Part shown: positions 51,804-58,744 of the stretch, piece after piece
Layout of the letters: every line of letters begins with the position of its first letter
How positions within the stretch are numbered: the first letter of the stretch is position 1
Assembly: GCF_900240305.1 (NCBI RefSeq)
Contig: NZ_LT964854.1
Span: 2,731,243-2,795,242 of the forward strand
Reading direction: 5' to 3'
DNA: 64,000 bases
From: Ottowia massiliensis
Lineage (GTDB): Bacteria > Pseudomonadota > Gammaproteobacteria > Burkholderiales > Burkholderiaceae_C
The notes under the pieces: generated by a model
What the model saw: only the letters and a program-made list of their open reading frames with translations
Databases searched by the model: none
What the model was told of the DNA's origin: nothing
Program-made: the position numbers and the translations under genes

Positions 51804-52422
51804 ATGGGGCGGCAGCTCGGGCCTGCGTCTTTGGCGCAGTCAGGGACAGCAGGATTGAAATCAGCGTCTGTTAGCCAACCTAATAATGTGCCAAGAAAAA
51901 TAATTAATGGAGTTGTCCTCGGAAAGGTTGAACCCGTAATTTTGGCTCAATCAGGAATATCTGGTCTATCTCTGCCGCGTTCACCAGAGTTATGGCGTGT
52001 CTCAACAATTTCTGAATTGCTAAAAACAGGATACATTCCAGGAACAGATGGAGTTATACTGGATCAAAGCGGAGATCTTATTTAATGATCTATGGCAGCT
52101 GACTGAAAAAACAGGAGTTGAATTTACGTTGACGCGTGAAAATGGACGCTACATTCTCAGAAGCGGGTCCCCAATTTCTGTGCCGATACCGCCAAATGCG
52201 CGTCCTATAGCACATACGCATCCTCTGGATCGTGATGGAGTTAACAACCCCTTGCCGTCTAGAGCAGATATTAATGTATTAAATCGTTATTGGAAGCAAC
52301 ATCCGAACGAGCCGCGCCCTGTTTCCCAAATCATCATCGGCCCCGATGAAACTACGCGATTTTGGGCAACCGGCCAAGAAGAATGGAAGACAAAAAGGAA
52401 AGAAAGATGGAAGAAAAGATAA
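51804..52422 (+). pseudogene. Toxin C-terminal fragment with JAB/JAMM-like motif, frameshifted
   Basis: Two overlapping frames: 51804-52085 (ASLAQSGTAGLKSASVSQ ... LLKTGYIPGTDGVILDQSG) and 52048-52422 (FNDLWQLTEKTGVEFTLTRE, PIPPNARPIAHTHPLDRDG, NNPLPSRADINVLNRYW). Together they read as one protein if a shift occurs near 52080. HTHP followed by PSRAD fits a JAMM metal site with a longer spacer than in RadC. Such domains occur as C-terminal toxins. The N-terminal delivery part is missing. An immunity candidate overlaps the end. Confidence 0.45.
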
Positions 52423-52685
52423 AACGGCATTTATTGGCCTATGCTCCTTTGGAGGACTTTTATGTATTGTCTCCGCCATCAGGAGATGACAAGAATAGTC
52501 TAGTTGGTTTCTTCAGCAAAGGAGACCCTTTTCTTCTGGTCATAGACGATGATGAAATAGCGGAGCATGCGATAGATTTCCTCTTGAAAAATGGAGTGAA
52601 AGTTCTTTTCAGTGCCGAAGAATTGTCTGAATATGGAAAGAACAGACAGGTTTCACGCGATCATCAAAATGAACGTAGTCGTTAA
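52407..52685 (+). CDS. Candidate immunity protein for the JAB-like toxin fragment
   Basis: A 92-residue acidic protein starting MEEKIKRHLLAYAPLEDFYV. The middle part KGDPFLLVIDDDEIAEHAID and the end NGVKVLFSAEELSEYGKNRQ suggest a small alpha/beta fold. The ATG at 52407 is chosen because of AGGAAAG just upstream; it overlaps the toxin frame by 16 bases, the usual arrangement of toxin and immunity genes. No family name can be given. Confidence 0.5.
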   Translation: MEEKIKRHLLAYAPLEDFYVLSPPSGDDKNSLVGFFSKGDPFLLVIDDDEIAEHAIDFLLKNGVKVLFSAEELSEYGKNRQVSRDHQNERSR

Positions 52686-52950
52686 ATAATTATGGACTGT
52701 GTTATTGCCAAGAATTGGCACAGTTCTATTCGATTCGGAGACTGTGCGGATGGATATTCCAGGCGCTGTGCGTCGGCTCGATGAATAAAACAAGCAAAGC
52801 AGAGCGTATCACGCCTTGCTTCTGGCGAAGCTTGTTTTTATTTGGGCATGTATCTAAAATCGGACTAGGACTAATTTTTGGAAATATTATAAGACCTATT
52901 TGCATCGAAGATTTCAAATTTGAAAGAAGCTGTCGGAGAGTGATTGCCAT

Positions 52951-53283
52951 ATGAAATTTATCAAAAGCGGCGATGCCTGCAAAGCAGTCCATATGAGCGG
53001 GCCAACGCATAATTATCTTGAGCTGGTTTTTTCTGATATTCCCGTGAATGATGTGGAAATATCAGTCCTCAGATTGAAAGCGGATGAAATAAAGCGGCTT
53101 GATGAAAATGAGGTTGCGCGGCAGGTAAAAGCTGGTGTTGAATTTGCCTGCCAGCGCGTAGGGCTGAAATATTTCGTCAGGCGTATTGCCTTTGTCTCCA
53201 GTGATTCGCCACCGGAAAACAACTACTTTGCTCTGGCTCAGGCAATAGTGGAGCGATTGCATCACAAAAAGGAAGATTTTTGA
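52951..53283 (+). CDS. Small hypothetical, candidate orphan immunity protein
   Basis: A 110-residue protein: MKFIKSGDACKAVHMSGPTH, LELVFSDIPVNDVEISVLRL, VGLKYFVRRIAFVSSDSPPE. A mixed alpha/beta fold is suggested; no signal peptide. A 79-codon frame at 52715-52954 ends by ATGA on its start, possible coupling with a gene relic. It sits 10 bases before the next small gene on the same strand, so the two form a pair. No family recognised. Confidence 0.5.
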   Translation: MKFIKSGDACKAVHMSGPTHNYLELVFSDIPVNDVEISVLRLKADEIKRLDENEVARQVKAGVEFACQRVGLKYFVRRIAFVSSDSPPENNYFALAQAIVERLHHKKEDF

Positions 53284-53293
53284 GATTCAGAAG

Positions 53294-53620
53294 ATGGGTC
53301 ATGTATTTATCATTCGGGTTCATGTCCGGAGAATGGAAAACTCCATTATGCCGGACAGCATGAGCGATGCCTACGCCAGTTGCTATGCTGCATCGGCCAA
53401 TTACGAGGAGGCCGTCAAAAAGGTGCTGGAAAAGCTGATATCCGATAGCCTCTACCCCGTCGAGATATTGACGCCTATCGCGATGCTTGAGGCAAGTGAC
53501 TGGGATGTTCATGTCAAGGAACAATGGGGAATCTATGCGGGCGAAATGCCGGACCAAGATGAATTCATGAAGCGAATGAATGATGGCAATGTCGTTTATG
53601 GCCCTTTCGGAGGATACTGA
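53294..53620 (+). CDS. Small hypothetical, candidate orphan immunity protein
   Basis: A 108-residue protein: IIRVHVRRMENSIMPDSMSD, EAVKKVLEKLISDSLYPVEI, ASDWDVHVKEQWGIYAGEMP, ending VVYGPFGGY. An internal ATG at 53348 (MPDSMSD) is an alternative start. It lies 10 bases after the preceding small gene and 29 before the intact PoNi-like gene; the three probably form one transcript of immunity genes without their toxins. Assignment is by context only. Confidence 0.5.
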   Translation: MGHVFIIRVHVRRMENSIMPDSMSDAYASCYAASANYEEAVKKVLEKLISDSLYPVEILTPIAMLEASDWDVHVKEQWGIYAGEMPDQDEFMKRMNDGNVVYGPFGGY

Positions 53621-53649
53621 TTTTCTCCAAGGTTCAGTTCAGAGAAACC

Positions 53650-54411
53650 ATGACCCGGGATAAAAACAAGGATGTTGTCTATTTCGACAAATACATCGGC
53701 CTGATTGACGCCGCCATAGAAAAGCGATTGGCAGATGTTGAAACATTTCCGAATATCGAGGGGCGGATTGGCCGGGCATTCACACTTGTGAATGATGCCT
53801 TCATCAGTTGCATATACCGGTTCAGCCGGGGCGACAGACTGGAAGAGATGCGCGGCAGCATCCTGCTCTGGATTCAGGCAAAGGAAATCCAGAAACGCGT
53901 CATGGCCAATAGTCCCATCGAATTCAAGAAGACATGCGATCTTTATGCGCGAATAACGCTGGATGCAGTCTATGACGCACTGACCATGATGACATTCAGT
54001 GTGGCCCTGCATTTCACGCCAGAAGAAACCCGGCGGCTTCTGGACGCCATAGGCCATGCGGGCAAAGATGCCCTGATGGACGAGGCGGCCCGCGCCTTGG
54101 GAGATGTGAACCGCCCTGTGGCCAGCGAATGCGTGTTTCCGAAGGTCTATGCGCCGCTGCTGGAAGTCTGGCGCTCGGCGGCTGATCAGCGTGAAGCGCG
54201 GTTGCGGGAATACGCCGCCAGCTGGAAAAAGAAAATCTCGCCCATTTACTGGTCCAACAGTCTGAAAGGGGCCGAGGGCGCTTATTTTGGCTACTGGTGC
54301 TTTGATATTGCCCTGGCGGTCATGCTGCTGGATATTCCAGACGCGGCCTTGAGAAAAAGCGCGTATTACCCGGCTGATCTGATGGATGCGGCGCGGCAGG
54401 CCGCGCCTTGA
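53650..54411 (+). CDS. PoNi-like (DUF1910/DUF1911) immunity protein, intact
   Basis: A 253-residue helical protein. The N-terminal part (YFDKYIGLIDAAIEKRLAD, RAFTLVNDAFISCIYRFSRG, LLWIQAKEIQKRVMANSP) matches DUF1910, and the C-terminal part (ISPIYWSNSLKGAEGAYFGY, WCFDIALAVMLLDIPDAALR, KSAYYPADL) matches DUF1911: the GYWCF and YYPADL motifs are the family signature. PoNi proteins neutralise PoNe-type DNase toxins of interbacterial competition. No PoNe gene or secretion system is in the window, so it is an orphan immunity gene. The 3' half is nearly identical to two broken copies nearby. Confidence 0.8.
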   Translation: MTRDKNKDVVYFDKYIGLIDAAIEKRLADVETFPNIEGRIGRAFTLVNDAFISCIYRFSRGDRLEEMRGSILLWIQAKEIQKRVMANSPIEFKKTCDLYARITLDAVYDALTMMTFSVALHFTPEETRRLLDAIGHAGKDALMDEAARALGDVNRPVASECVFPKVYAPLLEVWRSAADQREARLREYAASWKKKISPIYWSNSLKGAEGAYFGYWCFDIALAVMLLDIPDAALRKSAYYPADLMDAARQAAP

Positions 54412-54531
54412 TCGTGGCATGCGCGGCTTTCATGCAAGGGATATATCAGGGGAATCCGGTTTGGGAGTGATCTTCGAAAACGCCATCAGCCTTGTTTATC
54501 AGAAATACTGCCAATGATGCCACGGTTTTGA

Positions 54532-54898
54532 CCTGTTGCTTATGGGAGAAAGTTTTTCAATAAAGAGATATTTACTAAAGACCTTGACTTACGTGGTACA
54601 GGCGCTGATCTTGTTCGTATCAGGTCAAAATAACGATAGCATCTATATCGCTACGTCCACTTCCAGAGAAGTTGTCGGAGATTTTACATAATTAGGCGGC
54701 CACGTGTATAAGATTGATCCCCGTAGACTACATGGTATTGATATAAATGCTTCATTGGGCGAGCCATCAGTGTTTCCAACTGAAGAAGGGGTTGCGATTG
54801 TTGGACGAATACCTTCTGAAAATATTATCAATACCAGAGGGGTGTTGCAAAATGGTTCGTTGGGCGATATTATGAAAGGCCCAAGCTATCAGAAATAG
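54532..54898 (+). pseudogene. ADP-ribosyltransferase-like toxin domain, broken
   Basis: In two frames the plus strand reads EIFTKDLDLRGTGADLVRIR and then NNDSIYIATSTSREVVGDFT, a TAA at 54689, LGGHVYKIDPRRLHGIDIN, SLGEPSVFPTEEGVAIVGRI and PSENIINTRGVL. This order (RGT-DL, STS, YxID-GIDxN, E-E-VA) is that of cholera-toxin/scabin-like ADP-ribosyltransferase domains used as C-terminal toxins; the EEGVA part would hold the catalytic Glu. A frameshift near 54620 and the in-frame stop make it inactive. Confidence 0.5.
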
Positions 54899-54908
54899 GA
54901 GTGTAATT

Positions 54909-55340
54909 ATGCATGATTCAGACATCAGTCAGGAGATGATTGATGAAGCAAAGAGAAATCCGAATGGATGGGTTTATAAGATCGATTGCAAATATCCTGA
55001 TGGAGATAATATTCCCCCAGAAGCTATTGAAGGAGCATGGAGAGTCAATGAATCCGGAGAGATTTTTGAAGATTTTGTCAAGAACGATAGTTACCGGCCT
55101 ATTGAAAAATCAAGAAGAATACTTCCAAAATTTATGCGTATGAAACATCCTAGTCAGGCTCATCATTGGATGATAGAGTTTGATCTAAGATGTCTTCACC
55201 TTTTTCCCAAAATACCTAAAGAGGCGTATGTTGGCTACTGGTTAATTGGTGACGATGGCGCTCCCAATGGATACTTCAGACCAACATCCACATATGATCC
55301 GGAAGCTGTTACCAAGATTCTGGAATCCATTAAATACTGA
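54909..55340 (+). CDS. Candidate immunity protein beside the ADP-ribosyltransferase remnant
   Basis: A 143-residue protein: MIDEAKRNPNGWVYKIDCKY, PPEAIEGAWRVNESGEIFED, RILPKFMRMKHPSQAHHWMI, KEAYVGYWLIGDDGAPNGYF. Its sequence is like a group of short proteins often encoded directly after toxin C-termini. The start is 10 bases after the toxin relic with Shine-Dalgarno TAGGAG. It is intact although the toxin is broken, consistent with retained self-protection. The named family is not known to me. Confidence 0.6.
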   Translation: MHDSDISQEMIDEAKRNPNGWVYKIDCKYPDGDNIPPEAIEGAWRVNESGEIFEDFVKNDSYRPIEKSRRILPKFMRMKHPSQAHHWMIEFDLRCLHLFPKIPKEAYVGYWLIGDDGAPNGYFRPTSTYDPEAVTKILESIKY

Positions 55341-55758
55341 AGCGCAAATGGCTTGCAGGTTGTAATTTTTTGAATTATGTATACTGATTTCAATCAGATA
55401 GCGTCATAATTGACAAAAGATGATAGACACGATTTTAATGTAGCAAATGTATAATATAAAGCCGCTTAGCAATAATTCCTAATTGCAAGTTTATTGCTTG
55501 CAGGAAGCAACAAGAAAGCGTACGGGTACTGTTTAAAAAAGCAATGATTAATGCTTTGATAATTGATTTTATAGCATTCTAAAACTCGAGAGATCTGATC
55601 TATGCGGGCGTGTGCTTAGTTTCGCCGCCCGCCTGTTTTAAATAATGAAACAGAAACGGATCTAATATTAAGGTTTCTTGAGATGACTGCGATGGCTCAA
55701 ATAATAGTATCCTTTATTATCCAGATGCGTTGAAACCGTGGGGTTTCAGGGTTGACTG
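55341..55758. other. AT-rich gap in the island
   Basis: No gene is supported. A GC-rich hairpin (GCGGGC at 55604-55609 and GCCCGC at 55627-55632, followed by CTGTTTT) may be a terminator. Confidence 0.4.
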
Positions 55759-56022
55759 ATGCTGAAACAAAGTGAAATCACATTGCTCAAATTCATCCGT
55801 GCCAACGATGGGAAATTGAATTTTTACACCTTGGATAGAACTGCATGGTTGCATGGAGGATGGCGTCATCTGGATGAGCGCCATGTATTTGATATTGCCT
55901 GTTCATTAACTGAGAGAGGATATATACGCACAGAAAAACAAGCAGACAAGTTAAATCCGGTTTATTGGATAACGGATATAGGGGTTCGTGCATTGCAAGA
56001 ATACGCCGAAAGTAAACCGTAA
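55759..56022 (+). CDS. Small winged-helix-like hypothetical protein
   Basis: An 87-residue protein: MLKQSEITLLKFIRANDGKL, WRHLDERHVFDIACSLTERG, YIRTEKQADKLNPVYWITDI, GVRALQEYAES. The pattern of helix-helix-wing ending in WITDIGVRAL resembles a winged-helix module of small regulators. No partner gene is evident; it is isolated between the AT-rich gap and the truncated PoNi copy. A DNA-binding role is only inferred. Confidence 0.45.
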   Translation: MLKQSEITLLKFIRANDGKLNFYTLDRTAWLHGGWRHLDERHVFDIACSLTERGYIRTEKQADKLNPVYWITDIGVRALQEYAESKP

Positions 56023-56106
56023 TTTTATGCAAAGCAATATAACCGTGTTGTCTATCGTCACAAAAATAGGATTGGCCTGCTTTCTGTTGATGAACACAAC
56101 CGATAT

Positions 56107-56740
56107 TTCTTATTAGAAGAAACCCAGATGCACGGCGGCTTCTGGAGGCCATAGGCCATGCGGGCAAAGATGCGCTGATGGACGAGGCGGCCCGCGCGCT
56201 GGGCAATGTGAATCGCCTGTGGCCTGCGAATGCGCATTTCCGAAGGTCTATGCGCCGCTGCTGGAAGTCTGGCGCTCGGCGGCTGATCAGCGTGAAGCGC
56301 GGTTGCGGGAATACGCCGCCAGCTGGAAAAAGAAAATCTCGCCCATTTACTGGTCCAACAGTCTGAAAGGGGCCGAGGGCGCTTATTTTGGCTACTGGTG
56401 TTTTGATATTGCCCTGGCGGTCATGCTGCTGGATATTCCAGANNNNNNNNNNNNNNNNNNNNNNTTTCCGAAGGTCTATGCGCCGCTGCTGGAAGTCTGG
56501 CGCTCGGCGGCTGATCAGCGTGAAGCGCGGTTGCGGGAATACGCCGCCAGCTGGAAAAAGAAAATCTCGCCCATTTACTGGTCCAACAGTCTGAAAGGGG
56601 CCGAGGGCGCTTATTTTGGCTACTGGTGTTTTGATATTGCCCTGGCGGTCATGCTGCTGGATATTCCAGACGCGGTCTTGAGAAAAAGCGCGTATTACCC
56701 GGCTGATTGGGTGGATGCGGCGCAGCAGGCCGCGCCTTGA
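56107..56740 (+). pseudogene. PoNi-like copy truncated at 5' end, containing the N gap
   Basis: Begins inside the family at RLLEAIGHAGKDALMDEAAR, loses one base near 56216 (shift), then continues FPKVYAPLLEVWRSAADQRE through WCFDIALAVMLLDIP to the N run, and repeats the same stretch to SAYYPADWVDAAQQAAP. The 203 bases before the gap (56240-56442) look identical to 56465-56667, so this is probably a single copy split by the assembly rather than two. Confidence 0.7.
56443..56464. other. Assembly gap (22 N)
   Basis: Run of N flanked on both sides by the same 203-base sequence. Confidence 0.99.
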
Positions 56741-56844
56741 TTGCATCAGGCGCGAGGGAGAAAGAAATGCCACCGTATTGGAAATAACCTGGAAATACCG
56801 CCGCATTCATCCGGCTTTTTGCGGCAGTCAGGTTTCAGGCAGCT

Positions 56845-58296
56845 TCAATGTCCTTCGCCTGCGTTGGCATCGGGTTTGACGCGGTGCAGCAGCGCGAGCA
56901 TGGCGGCGCGGATGCGTTCCAGCGCTTGCGGGGTTTGGCCTTCAAAACGCAGCACGAGCATGGGGGTGGTGTTGCTGGCGCGGATGAGGCCGAAACCGTC
57001 GGGCCAGTCCACGCGCAGGCCGTCAATGGTGCTGATGCGCGCGGGGGCGGCGAAGGCGGCGGGGGCCAGTTGTTGCAGCTCGGCGGCCAGGCGGTGCGGC
57101 TCGCCTTCGGCGCAGCGCACGTTCAGCTCGGGCGTGCTGTGGCTGCTGGGCAGGGCGTTGAGCACGGCACTGGGGTTGACGTGGCGGCTGAGGATTTCAA
57201 GCAGGCGGCAGGCGGCGTAGGTGCCGTCGTCAAAGCCGTACCAGCGCTCTTTGAAGAAGATGTGGCCGCTCATTTCGCCGCCCAGCGGGGCGTTCAGCTC
57301 TTTCATGCGGGCCTTGATGAGCGAGTGGCCGGTTTGGTGCATCACCGGCACGCCGCCCGCCGCTTCGATGGCCGGGGCCAGGCGCTGGCTGCATTTCACG
57401 TCGAACACGATGTGCCTGCCGGGCGCGCGGGTGAGCACGTCTTGCGCAAAGAGCATGAGCTGCCGGTCAGGGAAGATGGTTTGCCCGTCCTGGGTGACGA
57501 TGCCCAGGCGGTCGCCGTCGCCGTCAAAGGCCAGGCCCAGCTCGGCATCGGTTTCTTGCAGGACGCGGAGGAGGTCGCGCAGGTTTTCGGGCTTGCTGGG
57601 GTCGGGGTGGTGGTTGGGAAAGCGGCCATCCACGTCGGTGAACAGCTCGATGACTTCGCAGCCGATGGCGCGCAGGATGCCGGGGGCCGATGCGCCGGCG
57701 ACGCCGTTGCCGCAGTCCACCACGATTTTCAAGGGGCGCGTCATGGCTTGCTTGATCTGGCACAGCCCGGCGCTTGCGCTTTGGCCTGATGTGACAGCCG
57801 GGCGCGCCAGGTGAATGTCGCCCACGATGCGCTCGCGGTAGGCGGGCAGCACGTCATGCTGGCGCACGCTGCCGCCTTTTTGAAGCTGCCAGCTTTCTTC
57901 TTCCATGATGCGGCGCAGCTGCTGGATTTCTTCGCCGTAAATGGCGCGGCCCGCCAGCATCATCTTGAAGCCGTTGTCATCGCGCGGGTTGTGGCTGCCC
58001 GTGACTTGGATGCCGCTTTGGCACAGCGTGCTGGCGGCAAAGTAGAGCATGGGCGTGGTGCACATGCCGATGTCGATGACTTCGACGCCCGCTTCCGCCA
58101 GCCCGCGCGTGAGCGCGGCGGCCAGCGCGGGGCCGGAAAGCCGCCCGTCGCGCCCCACGGCAACCACGCGCTGGCCTTGCGCGATGGCATGCGTGCCAAA
58201 GGCGCGGCCCAGTGCCAGCGCCACGCTTTCGTTCAGGGTGGCGGGCGTGGTGCCGCGTATGTCGTAAGCCTTGAAGATGGAGGGGGTGATTTGCAT
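56845..58296 (-). CDS. algC: Phosphomannomutase/phosphoglucomutase
   Basis: Interconverts hexose 1- and 6-phosphates for sugar nucleotides of LPS and exopolysaccharide; 483 residues. It starts with IFKAYDIRG, has VGRDGRLSGP, the phosphoserine loop VTGSHNPRDDNGFKMM, the metal loop LAFDGDGDRLGIV, the sugar loop GGEMSGHIFF and the phosphate-binding RASNTTPMLVLRFEG. Fits the bifunctional AlgC/CpsG group. The ATG at 58296 is chosen for the conserved start; the frame extends upstream. Confidence 0.93.
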   Translation of the reverse strand: MQITPSIFKAYDIRGTTPATLNESVALALGRAFGTHAIAQGQRVVAVGRDGRLSGPALAAALTRGLAEAGVEVIDIGMCTTPMLYFAASTLCQSGIQVTGSHNPRDDNGFKMMLAGRAIYGEEIQQLRRIMEEESWQLQKGGSVRQHDVLPAYRERIVGDIHLARPAVTSGQSASAGLCQIKQAMTRPLKIVVDCGNGVAGASAPGILRAIGCEVIELFTDVDGRFPNHHPDPSKPENLRDLLRVLQETDAELGLAFDGDGDRLGIVTQDGQTIFPDRQLMLFAQDVLTRAPGRHIVFDVKCSQRLAPAIEAAGGVPVMHQTGHSLIKARMKELNAPLGGEMSGHIFFKERWYGFDDGTYAACRLLEILSRHVNPSAVLNALPSSHSTPELNVRCAEGEPHRLAAELQQLAPAAFAAPARISTIDGLRVDWPDGFGLIRASNTTPMLVLRFEGQTPQALERIRAAMLALLHRVKPDANAGEGH

Positions 58297-58445
58297 GGGC
58301 GGCGATTGTAGGAATGGGGGTAGCAGCGAGAGGAGCGGTGCAGGGCGGGCGCGCAGGCCATTCGCCAGCGGCGCGGCCGGGGCGCGGCAAGGCGTGAGCC
58401 TTGCTCTTCGCGTTGCCATGCCGCAAGGGGCTGGCAATGATTGCT

Positions 58446-58533
58446 TTCGCTCCTTGTTTTATAGCGTTAGGTCCTAGTGAAACTTGCGCTGGATGGGTTT
58501 TTAGGTGCCTCTAATTCGCTCTTTTTTTTGATG
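58446..58533 (-). repeat. R-element copy 14
   Basis: A minus-oriented copy: TTTCGCTCCTTGTTTTATAG, core GTTAGGTCCTAGTGAAACTT, right part TAATTCGCTCTTTTTTTTG. It lies between algC and oprC, the first copy after the accessory island. Confidence 0.9.
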
Positions 58534-58588
58534 ATAAACGGGCCTGCGGCGGCCGGGGCGCAGGCCTTGCGGATGGCGCGGGCGCATG

Positions 58589-58618
58589 AAAAAAGCAGGC
58601 CGCGAAGCCTGCTTTTCA
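58589..58618 (-). terminator. Terminator downstream of oprC
   Basis: AAAAGCAGGC, loop, GCCTGCTTTT with T-runs on both strands (58591-58616). It ends the oprC transcript and could work in both directions. Confidence 0.75.
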
Positions 58619-58744
58619 AAAGCCAGGTTACACAGCCTGGCTGCAAGGGCGGGAAAGCGGTTTGAGATGGTCCGCGTTGCCCGCGCTGGCGTGTTTTCCG
58701 GCCCGCTTTTGCGTCTTCTGCGCCTTTTGCGGCCAGCCGAAGGT

